DNA of 64,000 bases, from contig CM053029.1 of NCBI GenBank assembly GCA_028564925.1, positions 426,362,303 to 426,426,302 of the forward strand. Direction: 5' to 3'. The translations under genes were made by a program, and so were the position numbers. The notes under the pieces were generated by a model. That model did not search any database and was not told where the DNA came from. It saw only the letters and a program-made list of their open reading frames with translations. Source of the DNA: Lithobates sylvaticus. Its lineage: Eukaryota > Chordata > Amphibia > Anura > Ranidae. Of this stretch, positions 1 to 11,973 are shown piece after piece (positions within the stretch are counted from its first letter, which is position 1; each line of letters opens with the position of its first letter).

Positions 1-81
1 TAAGTTTTCTTTCAAAGTTGATTATTATAAAGAACTAAATAGTAAAATGTAATTGTGGAATACTAAATGACGTATACTTAC

Positions 82-165
82 AGTGAAAGACAGAATAGAT
101 GAAAAGAACGTGCCTTCATCATATCTTGCCAATTTAGACAGAACCCCTTCCAGCACTGAAAGAAA
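82..165 (-). CDS. CADPS2: CADPS2 exon (sixth, last in window)
   Basis: This exon of exactly 84 bp (28 codons) encodes [19 protein letters not shown] followed by FFSSILSFT, the most conserved run of the CAPS C-terminal region. The acceptor ends atcaaag and the donor is a perfect gtaagt. Both ends are phase 0. The expected continuation (VKAAAKYVDVPKPG-like) is not within the remaining 81 bp, so it lies outside the window. Confidence 0.93.
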
Positions 166-1085
166 CTTTGATTAGGTGCATTAGTTAGATCTTATGTTAG
201 ATGGGGTGACACAAAGGTAATTGAAAAACACAGCATATTAATATTTGCTCAGTGACTGCACAGGCAGTTAATTAGAAATATTAATTTTTACTAAAAATGG
301 TATCATTAAAATTATTGCTGTACAAAGAGCATTGACATTCAAATATTTTACAATCATGTATACATTGCTTTGTGAGGTTTATAATAAAGCAGTTAGAAAT
401 TACAAATTAAAAGTGCATATTTTCTAGGAATCATCATTTCCTTCATTATAATACTGTGATCTCGTCCCAAACCTTCTGGTACTAGCGTTATGCTATTTAG
501 CCATTTTTAGAGCTTTATAAACAATACCAAATACAATTACTGGACAACAGATACATCCAAACTAGTCACATACTTAAAAGCAAGTCAGGCACAAGGAAAA
601 AAAAAAAAAAACATGTGGGCACTCCTCTCCCCAGAATTGTCCATGATCTTTGGAGTATGCAGTGTAGACGTTAATCTGAAGCTTTGTAGCAGCAGTAATT
701 CACAGACTGCTCTAGCATAACTTAAATGTGATACATACAATTTGGAGCTGATAAGTCTAGTCAATATACATGTTCTAAAAGCTTTCTAAGAAAAATATGC
801 ATTGTATCTTATAGTAGAACTATCACTACTTCAGTTAGAGATATTAGTATACTGTTTTCTGACATTGTATAAAGTTAAGTCACTACAATTTGTTGGTAGC
901 CTCATAAGTGGACTTAAAGGAGAGAGTTCTTTGACCACTGACTGGGGAATTATACTGTATGGCACATGCATGTGATCAGGAGGTTATACTGGACTGATGC
1001 TGAAACTGATGTAACACAATGCCATTATACTAAGGCAAATAATATAGGATTTTTCTACTCACTTTAAAAATCCTTTTATTCCTGT
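166..1085. other. intron, no feature seen
   Basis: AT-rich unique-looking intron of CADPS2 between the last exon and a short DIRS derivative. A poly(A) run of 15 sits at about 598-612. No coding, RNA-gene or transposon signature recognised. Confidence 0.6.
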
Positions 1086-1852
1086 TCATTGAGGGACACA
1101 GTTCAGAGACATTTTGGTTATACTGTCACCTACAGGAGGGTTTGGACAATGGCAAACAAGAGAAAAAAAACAGTAACCAGCCTGGTATTACCGTTTCCAC
1201 TTGCAACATGCTTCAGATTTTTAACAAATACTGCAAAAAGTAAGGCCATAAACACAGATGGGTGGGACCTATGTTCCTCAATGAAAAAAAAAAAAAAAGA
1301 AATAGATTTTTTCGGTGAGTACAAAAATCCAGTTTGTAATGTCCAAAAACAGTACAAATGAAGGTTGGCAATCCAGCAAACAAAGCACTAACAGACCCAG
1401 CTATAACCAAACTAGGGAACAATGGCAGTTCAAAGAGCCACCTGAAGGACCTTATGCCCAAAGTGGACATCATAAGAAACTTGAATATCCACCTGGTGAA
1501 ACTTACAGGACAAGTGAACTGAAGACTAGGTGGTAGCCTTGCAATTAAGTGAAACAGATGCTTTATGCCAAAAGGCAATTACAAATCTAGTAGACTGCCT
1601 TGACAGGAAAGGGTGGATCCAAATACTTAAAACGTTAAGCTTGAATGATTATCTGATTGAGCCACTAAGAAAAAATGGCTAGTAAAACATTTAAACAATT
1701 CCCCTTCTAGGACACTAGTAAAATATTGTGGAATGCCAGCAGTGGGAGGGGTTATAACATGCTGATGACTGTTTTTTTGTTTACCTATGTGCAAATCCTT
1801 CTGTAGGCTGAACCACAGTCCTAATGACTCTGAATCCCGTGTCCCTCAATGA
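1086..1852. mobile_element. short DIRS-related derivative (fossil)
   Basis: The two ends carry a perfect 14-bp inverted repeat, tcattgagggacac at 1086-1099 and gtgtccctcaatga at 1839-1852. The sequence just inside the left end (gttatactgtcacctacagg, then ggacaatggcaaac) resembles the end of the larger DIRS element at 6222-9945, including its ggacactgg motif. The roughly 770-bp interior has no DIRS protein motif, so this is most likely a deleted, non-autonomous relative of a different subfamily. The class assignment is inference from end similarity. Confidence 0.5.
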
Positions 1853-2586
1853 ATAAGAAACTACTTATTCTCATTTCTTGTGCTTGTTATTACTTTCACA
1901 AGCAGCATGCCAGAAGGTTAAAATGGGAATACTGCACAATACCATTTTCTTTAAAGGATAAGGAAATGTTTAAAGTCTTATTACCCTTTTGCCCTCACAC
2001 ACCTGAGCTAATGTAGCCCCCACCCTCAAAGAGTCATACTTGCCAAGTTTTCACTGTTGAGGACTGCCTCCATGTTTACATCATTTGTGTCAGCCTCAAA
2101 CATTGTGGGAACTTATGTTTGGAGCTTGGGGGAAAAGAGGGCAAAAGGGTAACAAAACTTTGTTTGACAGTTCCCTTACTCTTTATCCCTTTGTTACAAA
2201 GGAGGAAGGAAGAAAACTGACTCAAAAGCCTTCCAACCTAGACTTTCAGTATAGAGCAAACATAAAAGAATGCATCTCTGACGCTTCCATTATGTTGGTT
2301 CCTCTGATCAGCAAAGTTTCCAGTGATTTCATATTTATTTTTTACCTTTTACAGGAAAGGTGTGGAGGTCTTGGATCTCAAAGCAGCAGGTATTCTTAGT
2401 CAGGTCCTAATCAGTGCAGAACTGAATATTCTTAGGCAGTTCTCCCGTGAGTGGTAGTCAAAAGTTGGCATTTTGCTCAGAGGAAAATGCCAAAAGCAGA
2501 ACACTTAAGGGCTAAATCTATGTTTTTTTGAGATTCTTGTATCATAAAGCGAAATCTGTTTTGTGGGTTCAAAGTATCCTCTGTTC

Positions 2587-2772
2587 ATCAAGGCTTGTTA
2601 CTGTTGAACAAAGCATGTACAGTATTGGACTAACAAAATTAAAGGGAACCGGGGCAAAATTAGTATGATCACTTCACTGACATCTGCAGAGATCCTACTA
2701 TTTACCCCTAGAGATCCCTCTAATTTTTTAAAAGTCTAGTGCATGCTTTGTTAAACAGTGTCAAGCCTTGAT
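2587..2772. repeat. 186-bp inverted-repeat (MITE-like) element
   Basis: Arms of about 36 bp pair with few mismatches. The left starts atcaaggcttgttactgttg and the right ends caagccttgat after tgctttgttaaacagtg. The centre is about 115 bp. A diverged relative of the left arm (actgttgaacaaattgtgta) occurs near 42973. No clear target duplication was found, so the superfamily is unknown. Confidence 0.55.
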
Positions 2773-3163
2773 AAAGTGCCTAACACACGTTAATTTGTTA
2801 TGATATGGTGTGGCTCAAGACCTGGCTTTGCTGTCTAAAAATGGTGAGTGAATATTTAGAGTAGCTAAACAGAATTACAAATCTTAGTCATGTACATTTT
2901 AATACAGCTCACAAATACATATTTCAACAGTGTAATTAGCAGCATACTGACTCAATTGTATGCACTAGATATTTGGATATACCATCACCTAAAACAAATG
3001 TTTTTTCCTTTTTCTTAAAGTGATCATTTATCAAAGTGTCTGATATAACAGCAATAGAGGATATCGACTTACAGCATCTATACCAAAACCTACAAGTCAG
3101 ATGCGGAGAGTAAAATTCAAAACTGATACTTAGTTGATACATTAATAAATCATGTTAACTGTG

Positions 3164-3165
<2 letters not shown>

Positions 3166-3233
<68 letters not shown>
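3166..3233. repeat. (AT)n microsatellite
   Basis: An uninterrupted TA/AT dinucleotide run of about 68 bp in an intron, ending in ataggatatat. Likely length-polymorphic. Confidence 0.97.
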
Positions 3234-3235
<2 letters not shown>

Positions 3236-4569
3236 ATATATATAACCATATAGGATCACTACAAACAAATATTAGGGACTTCAGGTAAACTGCATATGAA
3301 ATTCAAGGAGTCTTTGGATTATTATTTTCATGTATTTAAAATAAATACTGGCTTGCTCTGCCAAATTTTTTAAATGAGATTTCAACACACAGTATTGTAG
3401 GTCCTCCTATGTCAAACAGCATACCTAGCATCCCTGCAGAATGATTGTTAAGATAAAACCAAATTTAAGAAAGGTTAACTAGAAACTGGAGTGTTTTATT
3501 TGTTAAACTTGAAGAGAGATAAAGCAACAATAAGGCCTTATGCTTGTGAAAATAATGCCCAGTACACACGTTCAGAAAATATGACCAAAAAATACTGCTT
3601 TCGAATCGATCGTACAATTAATCTAATGGTTAATACACAGCTTTTGAGAGCTGATCACCACAGTTCATGCAAAATTATCTAAAAGGGACAAACTTGTAAG
3701 ATACCAGAACATATGATATTTGTTGAATCAGTATAATATTCGTCCAATAATAATCAGAAGACCACGCATGCTCAGAAATGGCAGAATACATTTCATCACT
3801 TCCAAAAGTTGTATTTTGCCGTACGAGAGATTTCTTGATGTAAGTAACCTCTTAATTTATGATACGAGACTAGCATGCAAAAAAAAAAAACAATAAAAAA
3901 AAAAAAAGGACGATCATTTGTCTCGTTGTGCGTACAAGGCCTCCGCAACATTTTTTATGCCAGAATTTGGCAGAAAAAACACCTCTAATGTTACAATATG
4001 TATGCACGTATGGCATAAATGCATTCTACTGGTCAGAATTTTTTTCTGGCTATTGTAATACAATTACACACATATGCATGGTTTTAAACACAACCATTTG
4101 CATTTTTTTCTGTTCAAAAGCTCCTCTCAGAACACCCCTTTGGTGTTTTTTTTTGCTGCCTGTAAATGCCTATGTGTGCATAGCCACATAGACCAACATA
4201 AAGGTGCTTTTACAGGCTAATAAAAAATATGCTGAATGTCTGTATAAGCAGCAGTTTTTAAGCCCAAATGCTTTCAGAACAGATTTATAAAGCATGTTGG
4301 CAGGCAAACTGATGTAAAAGTAGCACAAAATTACTAGAAATCAGAGAAAATTTGAATAACAACTAGAAAAGCAATAAGTCTCCCTGTAGCTAATCAAATG
4401 TTGGCAGCACAGATACTGTACTACAAACCTCCAGGATTCTGGCCAGTCAACACCTTTGATACTATATAAAATACCTTAAGCTATTCACTGTAGAATTTAC
4501 AGGGCAGACATCATTTACATGCTTAGAGAGAAGTGTGGGATTTGAAAAAAAAATAAACAATCATATTAC
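3234..4569. other. intron, no feature seen
   Basis: AT-rich intron with A-runs near 3879-3907. No coding potential or recognisable transposon beyond short low-complexity runs. Confidence 0.5.
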
Positions 4570-5059
4570 CTATGTAGATGCTGCATTGATCTGATGCTCC
4601 AACGGTCCCCTTCTGCCTCTATACTAAGAACTGAGTGATCAAATGCTTCTGATCGCTGAGTTCTAGGGTCCCCTTTGCGCAGAGTGGCGATTGTCAGCGC
4701 CAGACTGAGGAGGGGATGGGAGCTGAGAGGTTGAGCTAGTTGCTGATCAGGTATTTGGGTGGAAAAAAATAGGAAGTAGGAGGAAATCCCTTCAAAGTGA
4801 GGGAATTCCTGGTTGTCACCATATTTGCCAGGCCTGAAGCCCCCATTGCAAAATTTCCTATTTCTTGCTATTCTGGGGACAACCCAAAATTTGGGGTTTT
4901 CTTTTACTTCCACTTTCAATGAATATGGTCAACATGAAAATGAATGAGGATTAATCTCTCTAATGGGAGCACAGACAGCAATAAAAACCTGACAGGTGTT
5001 CTAATCCCTCTCCACTATCCAAAACTAAAAAAAATATTTTCCCTTTAGTTATACTTTAA
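4570..5059. mobile_element. TTAA-ended MITE-like repeat (attctggggacaaccc family)
   Basis: The 3' part (4858-5059) matches the repeat at 47734-48008: both contain ctggggacaacccaaaattt, an A-rich block after atccaaaac, and a terminal tttagttatactttaa. The right end is a TTAA at 5056-5059. The left limit is uncertain. The segment with gatgctgcattgatctgatg may belong to a longer family member or an adjacent older repeat. Confidence 0.45.
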
Positions 5060-5195
5060 ACCCCGAATAGTGTCACCTTCACATGCATATTCAAATTGTT
5101 GAGGGACTAGTCTTCCCACAATGCAACACAAGCAGATACAGAAACAATTTCAATAAAAATAAGCAACAATTATAAACACATAAAAATAAATTTAC

Positions 5196-5270
5196 CTTCA
5201 AAACAAGAAGTGATATAATTTCAGTAACTGTTTCCTCAATTAAGTCATCTATTTTGGAATGGTACTGTTG
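5196..5270 (-). CDS. CADPS2: CADPS2 exon (fifth)
   Basis: This exon of exactly 75 bp (25 codons) encodes QQYHSKIDDLIEETVTEIIS and LLVLK. YHSKIDxLIEETVxEIxxLL is a conserved CAPS helix. It is too short to stand out as an ORF and was found by reading the minus strand for the expected continuation after GGQE. The acceptor ends cgcattatag and the donor is gtaaat. Both ends are phase 0. Confidence 0.92.
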
Positions 5271-6221
5271 CTATAATGCGAGAATAAAATCACAATCAAT
5301 ACAATAGTAGATATCTCTTAGTAGACAAAATATAATTGTATTTTCAGTACACATTAGTAGAACAAAACCTTGAAAATGATCCATCCAATCAACAGTTCCT
5401 CCTATTCTATCTAGTACATTTTCCCATGTTCGATGCTAAGTTAAGCAGCTAATGGGGTTATTATTCAGATGAATTGATTTGCCATTCTCATTCAAGAGAA
5501 GGAATGTGAAGGATAAGTTTTGTGTCTCCTACAATTAAGATAGCCATGCATTTTTCTAAAGAGTTGCTCTGGATAGAAAACCAAAAAGACTAGAAAAAGA
5601 TTCAATTAATACAACATTGCATGTCTGACAACTTGCATTCATAAGTTTAGCTAAACGTGCTTTAGAAAGAAATGAGCTTCCATTTATCCACATGAGAAAA
5701 GCCTTTTTTCCATGCCGCGATGGAAGCGTTGTATTTTTCACAATATATTCAAGGTAGTACATAATAGAAATTTCATCAGCACACACAAATGAATGGAAAA
5801 TTAACAGACCCGACAACTAGCATATCCAATTCTCATCTTGCATTGTATTTTTTTCTCTTGCTCTGGTTTGTCTCTAAATATGTACCACATTTAATGCGGA
5901 TAAACAGAAACCCATCAATTAGATAATGTTGCAATTTTTTTCTCTTGAGAAAGACACTTCAAAATAAAATCAACATTCCAGTTGTTAACTTCATTAGAAA
6001 CCTCTCAAAAAGCATAACAAAATGCAATAGAAGCAGGGGCAATATATGTGCAAGCCACAGTTTAATTATAATGCTCCTAAATACACACAATTAACTGATT
6101 TGACATATTAAACAAAAAGAAATATAAAGAAAATGACACAAAGATGTTGCTGTATGGCAAGAACGCTGAAAAAACTAAAACAGAAAGAAAATGAAAAGAA
6201 AAACAGAGAATGACAATCCTT
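5271..6221. other. intron, no feature confirmed
   Basis: An 86-codon minus-strand frame at 5556-5816 has a protein-like look but I do not recognise it and no splice or initiation context supports it. The remainder is AT-rich unique intron. Confidence 0.4.
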
Positions 6222-9200
6222 TTCTCTTTCAGTACATCATGGGACACAGAGTCAGGCTAATATTCATTAACTCCTGGGACGTCCCAGAGCAATAGCCTTG
6301 AGGGGAGGGAGACACCCTCCAAACAATAGCCATCAGAAAATATATGGCATCCCGCAGTAGACTGTGGCCGAAAGCAGAAGCCTCGGCTGCATGAACATCC
6401 ACTTGATAACATTTTGTAAACGTATGCACTGAAGACCTGATGGCGAAAAGCCCAGGAGGTTGCTACACCCCTGGTAGAATGAGCTCTCACCCTAAAGGGA
6501 GGAGCTTTAGGTCTCAGACTGTAGGCCTGACTGATCAATTGACGGACCCAATTGGCAATGGAAGCCCTGGAAGCTGCCTGCCCCTTCTTGGGTCCTTTTG
6601 GTAAAACAAAAAAGGAGCCTGATCCTCGGATCTCCACAGATCTAGACAAATAAACCTTGGCTGCTCGGACAAGGTCCAATGAATGCAGTCGTCTCTCTTC
6701 CACCGAGCGAGGCTGAGAGAAAAAAGAAGGCGAAATAATGTTCTGATTTTAATGAAAGGCCGACACCACTTTTGGCTAGGATGAAACAGGTCGTAACACG
6801 ACCCTGTCGTGGTGAAGGATCAAGTATGGTTCCCTGCACGAAAGGGCCACTAACTCCAAACACCCTTATAGCCGAGGTGATGGCCATCAGGAAGGCTAGC
6901 TTGCGTAACAGCATGTCTAATGGAATTTCCTTGATATGTTCAAATGGTTGTTACTGTAACACAGGCAGCACCAAGTTCAAGTCCCAAGGACACATAGGTG
7001 ACCTAATGGGGGAAAGCAAGCGAGATTCCCCCTGCATAAAGGTTTGGATCAGTGAATGGGAGGCTAAAGGCCTTTGGAAGAATACTGATAGGGCCGAAAC
7101 TTGACCACTGATTGTACTGAAAGACAATTTGATTTCCACAGCTGACTACAGAAAAGAGAATTCTCCCAATCACGTACTACAGAGGATGCCCTTTTTTAGC
7201 TTCACACCAAGCAATACAAGTATTCCAGACCTTATGAAAGATCTTCCCAATGACAGCTTTTCCTGCATTCACTAGGGTAGACATCACTGGTCCCGAGATG
7301 CCACGGTCCTTTAACACCCTGGCTTCAATAGCCATGCTGTCATATTTAGAGACTGTAAATTGGGGTGGAATATCGGACCTTGAGACAGTAAATCATGACG
7401 AAATGGAAGCATCCATGGCCCGTCCATTGTCAGTCTCACAATCTCTGGCAACCAGGGCCTTCTGGGCCAGGCTGGTGCCACCAGAATGACTGGAACCCCC
7501 TCTCTCCGAATCCTGCGCAACAAATGTGGAAGGAGAGGGGTCAGAGGAAAAGCATAAACCAGGGTGTACTGGCTCCATGGAACTACCAGAGCATCTGCTC
7601 CAATTGCCAGAGGATCTCTTGTTCGGGACACAAACTGCTGTAGTTTGTTGTTGAACCTGGATGCCAGTAGGTAAACTCTGGCCATTCCCAACGTTGGCAA
7701 ATTTCCTGTAACACCTCTGGGTGTAGGGACCATTTCCCCAGGCAGATCTTCTGGCGGCTGAGATAATCTGCCTTCCAGTTCTCTACTCCCAGGATATGGC
7801 CTGCCGATAGAATCGTTACATGTTCCTCTGCCCAGGCTAGTATGTGTTTCACCTCCTTCAGAGCTGAACGACTCCTGGTACCGCCTTAGTGGTTTATATA
7901 GGCCACTCCAGTGGCATTGTCAGACTGAACACTTATAGGGCAGTCCTGAAGCTCCACCGTCCAGGACCGTAGGGCCAGACATACTGCCCGTAATTCCAGG
8001 ACGTTGATGGGCAGGATCTGTTCTGTCCCTGACCATTTCCCCTGAGCTGTAAGCCCTTCTAGACACTTGACAAAGAAGCCCGCATGCCCACTTTGAGCTT
8101 TGCGCATGCTCTGAAAGGCGTTGTGGTTTTCTCACACTCCGGTGAGGTCACACGCCAGCGAGCAGCTGCTCAGAGCGGAAGATCTCCATCTAGGTTGGTG
8201 TGTGGATCAGCTAGCCAGCTCCCTTGCGGGGGACTGGGGCCATCCCGGCTGGATAATCTGACTGCCGAGCTACTCGGCTACGTTATGGACTGATCCAGGA
8301 GTCTTCCCTTTCCCAGAGCTTGTAATTCCTTACTCTCATGCAAGTGTGGATTATATGTTATTGTACTAAATAAATACCTGCACTCAGAGGTGCTTTTCTT
8401 TTCTGTTTTTTGTAAGCCCTTCTAGGGTCGCTCCCCAAGCTGAGAGACTGGCATCTGTAGTCAGTACTCTCCAAGTTACCGGGAGAAAGGATTTTCCCTT
8501 TTGCAGGTTCTGATTCTGCAACCACTAGTTTAGGCTTAAGCGTCCTGAGGAGATGATCACATTGGATAAGCCAGGCTCTGGTCCTTCAGGGGATGCAACA
8601 CTAGGGATATGACTAGATTCATCGGGAACTACTGACAACATAGGTGTGCCCTTCCCTGTAGTGTTAGTCCTGCTCCTTTTTTTTTAAGTTATTTACCAGC
8701 CACAAAAAGAGAGTACTTGGGTGTAGTATTAAAACACCTCAGAAAGGAGACCCTTTAATAGGGCTCACCAAGCCCCTTTGTAACAATCCTGCTAAGCACC
8801 TTTAGCCTGCCAAGCAACACTTGGTGACTCACATGACCAGGGTAAGGAAAAATGAACTGCTGCAAGTGTCTGTTCAGAGCCTGCTCTGTGTCCCACAGCT
8901 GCCTTCTGGAAGCACCACGTTTGGCCTACACAGCTTAAATAAGCTGGGTGTGCGCTGGAATGTTCTGCACGTACATGCGCAGTCCCGTTGAACGGGAGCA
9001 TGGCTGTATTCGCGTATGACGCAAATCTTTGTGCGCCCAGATAAAGGCTACAGCGCATGTGCGGCGAAGCTGCGCGCGATATGGCCACCAAACTGTTAGT
9101 CCAATGGCGTTTTTGCGAATGCACGTGCGTCATGATCGCCAAACAACTGCTGAGTACAGCAGCACTCTTGCGAATGCATGTGCGCCATGGTGAACCAAGG

Positions 9201-9945
9201 GAAAATGGCGCACCATCATACAGGTGAAAAACAGCCAGACACAAGCAAAAAAGGTACACTTTGCAAACACCCACAGCTAGCCCAAAACTCCCCCTATGGT
9301 CACAGCAAGTGTCCAGCCTATAGCTAGCTTATTGCTACAATCACTGGGACACCTCACAATAATAAAGGGGTTTCATGTACCCGTCCAGGTGCAGGGCAGC
9401 TTAGAAACTAAGAGCCCAAACTTCATCCATCACGGCGGGTTCCTGTCACTTGAGGACCGTCAAGGACTGGGTACCCTTTTCATGTTTAGGGTCCACTCTC
9501 TTGGACCTGTACAGCACCCTGCACGAATGCCTTAGCGCTGTAGTGTCCAGGATTCCACTTACCAGGGTCCAGCGCCTGGAGGCTGCATTACAGGCAAAAC
9601 CTTGCAGGATCTTGAGTCTTCCTTGCGAGGCTTGGGTAACATTTATTTAAGCATATAAAGCCTGTGTCAAAGGGATCTGAACGGTCAATCCCTTCATTCA
9701 TTTAAGAACTGTTTGTGGGACTAGAGACATGGAGCTCAGAGAGCTCAAACAAATCGTGCCATCTACCTTGCAGACACTGGCAAAAAACTGAAGTGCTTCC
9801 TGTGTGGGAGGGGTTATATAGGGGATCACTTCCTGTCTGAAGACCTTTGGTCTACCAGTGTCCATTCACCTGGAGATGGAGTATAACCCAGCAGGTAATG
9901 AATATTAGCCTGACTCTGTGTCCCATGATGCATGAAAAAGAAAGA
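6222..9945 (-). mobile_element. DIRS-type tyrosine-recombinase retrotransposon, decayed fossil
   Basis: The ends are inverted repeats of about 50 bp: catcatgggacacagagtca at the left pairs with tgactctgtgtcccatgatg at the right. Read on the minus strand, the element has a long GC-rich non-coding part (about 9945-8600), the end of the reverse transcriptase and RNase H region (about 8590-7580, with SDNATGVAYINH and HILGVENWKADYLSRQ), a DIRS linker (about 7735-7311, ASRFNN and DALVVPWSQYTLVYAF), and the tyrosine recombinase (about 7250-6257, HSLDLVRAAKVYLSRS and RAHSTRGVATSWAF). At 3.7 kb it is shorter than usual family members, lacks a gag region and most of the reverse transcriptase, and has several breaks. 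It also carries a later retroposed insert at 8063-8411. Confidence 0.85.
8063..8411. mobile_element. 349-bp retroposed insert of unknown class inside the DIRS fossil
   Basis: The 14-bp sequence gtaagcccttctag occurs at 8049-8062 and again at 8412-8425, and the DIRS RNase H coding sequence is continuous if one copy and the material between are ignored. This is therefore a target-site duplication of LINE-mobilised type. The insert contains gcgttgtggttttctcacac, a GC-rich middle, actaaataaatacctgc and a T-rich end (ttttcttttctg). It has no poly(A) tail in either orientation and no protein motif. A SINE or a 5'-truncated LINE end are both possible. Confidence 0.7.
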
Positions 9946-10043
9946 TGTTGCTGTGCTGAAATACTACTAAAAATACTGCTGCATGTGTTTAACAATATTT
10001 ACAAAATATCTGAAATGCATACTTTACATTAAAAAAACTTGCT

Positions 10044-10676
10044 TTAACCACTTTCCACTTGGCCACTGCACATAAATGGCCGGGTGGGCTATCTCTCCTT
10101 CTGAGTGGACGTTCAGGAACATCCCTCAGAAGGAGCGGGATCATGCGGCACTATCCCGATGCGCTCGTGTCACCCGGACATGGCGCATCATAGATCGGCA
10201 GGAGGGCTCTGTGATTGGCCCTCCTGATCACATGACGGCCGTGTCCAATCACGGCCGGCATGTGATGTAAACAAACAGCCGGTTGCTAGGCGATCGGCTC
10301 TCCTCTCCTCACACGGAAGTGGTCGCTGAGGAGAGGAGAGGGGATCTCTGCAGCCGGCTGGTGATCAGTGAGTATTAGCTGTTATTTTACAGCTTTTTAC
10401 TCACTGATCACCAGTTTCTTTTAAAAAAGAATAAAGAAAATAGTTTTTTTCCAAATTTCTGCTCTTTTTTCACTTATATCGCAAAAAATAAAAACCGCAG
10501 TGGTGAATAAATACCACCAAAAGAAAGCTCTATTTGTGCAAACAAAATTATAACAATTTAATTTGGGTACAGCGTAGCATGACCACGCAATTGTCAGTGA
10601 AAATACGAGAGCACTGAAAGCTGAAAATTGGTCTGTGAAGGAAGGAGGCGAAAGTGCCCAGTATTGATGTGGTTAA
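10044..10676 (+). mobile_element. TTAA-flanked MITE, copy A (ttaaccactt family)
   Basis: TTAA at both ends (10044-10047, 10673-10676), with inverted ends beginning ccactttcc and ccacatcaatac. The interior is non-coding and contains the family landmarks gagctttcttttggtggtat and gcgatatcgcaaaaaataaa-like blocks (here in reverse orientation). The TTAA duplication is established for this family by the filled/empty comparison at 36270. TTAA target choice fits piggyBac or Kolobok transposases; I cannot decide between them. The same family recurs at 10690, 19361, 36270, 37780, 45145 and 54799. Confidence 0.8.
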
Positions 10677-10935
10677 GAAATATTATATATTAACCACCTC
10701 AATACTGGGCACTTTCACCCCCTTCCTTCCCAGACCAATTTTCAGCTTTCAGTGCTGTCACATTTTCAATGACAATTGCCCGGTCATGCTACGCTGTACC
10801 CAAATTCATTTTTTATCATTTTGGTTGCACAAATAGAGCTTTCTTTTGGTGGTATTTATTCACGACTCCGTTTTTTATTTTTTGCGATACAAGCGAAAAA
10901 AGGAGCGGAAATTTGAAAAAAAAAAACCAATATTT
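10430..10935. repeat. imperfect palindrome from two head-to-head MITE copies
   Basis: The right end of copy A (10430-10676) and the start of copy B (10690-10935) are about 245-bp inverted copies separated by 13 bp. Shared blocks include gcccagtattgatgtggttaa against ttaaccacctcaatactggg, and agaaagctctatttgtg against cacaaatagagctttct. Confidence 0.9.
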
Positions 10936-11310
10936 TCTTCTATTTTAAAAGAAATCCAATAAAATAGAATTTTGTCATAAATTTAAGCCAACATGTATTC
11001 TGCTACATGCGTTTGGTAAAAGAAAATCCCGTTGAGTGTATAATTGGTTTGTGTGATCACGGACATATGTACGCAGATGATCATGTACAGACGTGCGCCG
11101 GTGATCACGGACATATGTGTGCAGATAATCACTGGGGCATGTGATTTTACTGTTAAATCTGTGGGGGACAGGTGTTTTTACTATGTGGGAACATGTGTGT
11201 GGGGACATGTGTGTTTTACATTGTGTACATGTTTTACATGTGTGTTTTACATTGTGTACATGTGTGTATACAACCCTGTGCTTGTTATACAGACTGATTT
11301 TACAGTTGTG
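10690..11310 (-). mobile_element. TTAA-flanked MITE, copy B (inverted relative to A)
   Basis: Starts with TTAA at 10690-10693 followed by ccacctcaatactgggcact, the reverse complement of the end of copy A. Family landmarks caaatagagctttcttttgg and ttttgcgatac are present. The distal half is unlike copy A and is rich in gatcacggacatatgt and acatgtgtgtttta near-repeats. The far end is not certain; no matching terminal TTAA was found, so 11310 is approximate. Confidence 0.6.
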
Positions 11311-11688
11311 GGTTTAGTAACACTTTAAGAATGGGGTGTGCCTTCATTGTGAGGAGGGCTTCTGGGCAGGCTTGTTGGACTTGGGAGTCCAGGGCTTGCA
11401 ACAAAAGCAGGTGCTAAGCCTTGGTTTGGAAGTAGATGTCCAGGAGAGTGAAAAGGACACTTTTGCTGATAAGTAGTAGTAGTTGTAGAAGTTTTGGCTT
11501 CTCCTTGTAGGGTAAAAAGCACCTTTCTCTCAGTCACCTCCTTGATGAATTTCCTCAAAAAGGTGGTAACCATCAAAAGTCATGGGTAAAAGACTTTTTA
11601 CAAGCAAGTTCAACAGACCAAGCTTTTATCCACAAAATCCTGTGCATAAGGGACATTCTAGAGACCGAGCAAATCACATTCTCTACAG
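11311..11688. other. intron, no feature seen
   Basis: About 380 bp without a recognised element or coding potential. Confidence 0.4.
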
Positions 11689-11833
11689 CAGGGGTAGGCA
11701 ACCTGGGGCCCTCCAGCTGTTGAACTAAATTTCCCATGAGGCAATGCAAGGCTGGCAGTTACAATTACTACCAGAGGCATGATGGGACTTGTAGTTCTGC
11801 AACAGCTGGAGGGTCCCAGTTTGCCTACTCCTG
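11689..11833. mobile_element. hAT-type MITE with perfect 8-bp target duplication
   Basis: ctctacag at 11681-11688 is repeated at 11834-11841. The 145-bp insert begins caggggtaggcaacc and ends gtttgcctactcctg, with inverted inner blocks ccctccagctgttg and caacagctggaggg. An 8-bp duplication with CAGGG-type ends is diagnostic of hAT. A second copy lies at 37225-37373. Confidence 0.9.
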
Positions 11834-11973
11834 CTCTACAGTGTCTAGACAAAACAACAATGCTCTTGTCATATGCATTTTTTGTTCTAAGAGCAGGGTC
11901 CTCAAAGGCAGGTTCATGTTGTCTAGTGATAGTGTATGTCCTGTGCAGTAAGCAATAGTCTGGCAAATGGATA

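Noticed and set aside
1089-1578. Overlapping frames of 73-121 codons on both strands
   Set aside because: They lie in a short DIRS derivative with no conserved motif. Chance frames.
5556-5816. 86-codon minus-strand frame with a protein-like sequence (SRHGKKAFLMWINGSSF)
   Set aside because: I could not assign it to any family, there is no splice or start context, and it does not fit the CADPS2 exon series. Left as a curiosity.
8792-9274. 160-codon minus-strand frame
   Set aside because: Lies in the GC-rich non-coding part of the DIRS element, with no recognisable domain and composition driven by GC content.
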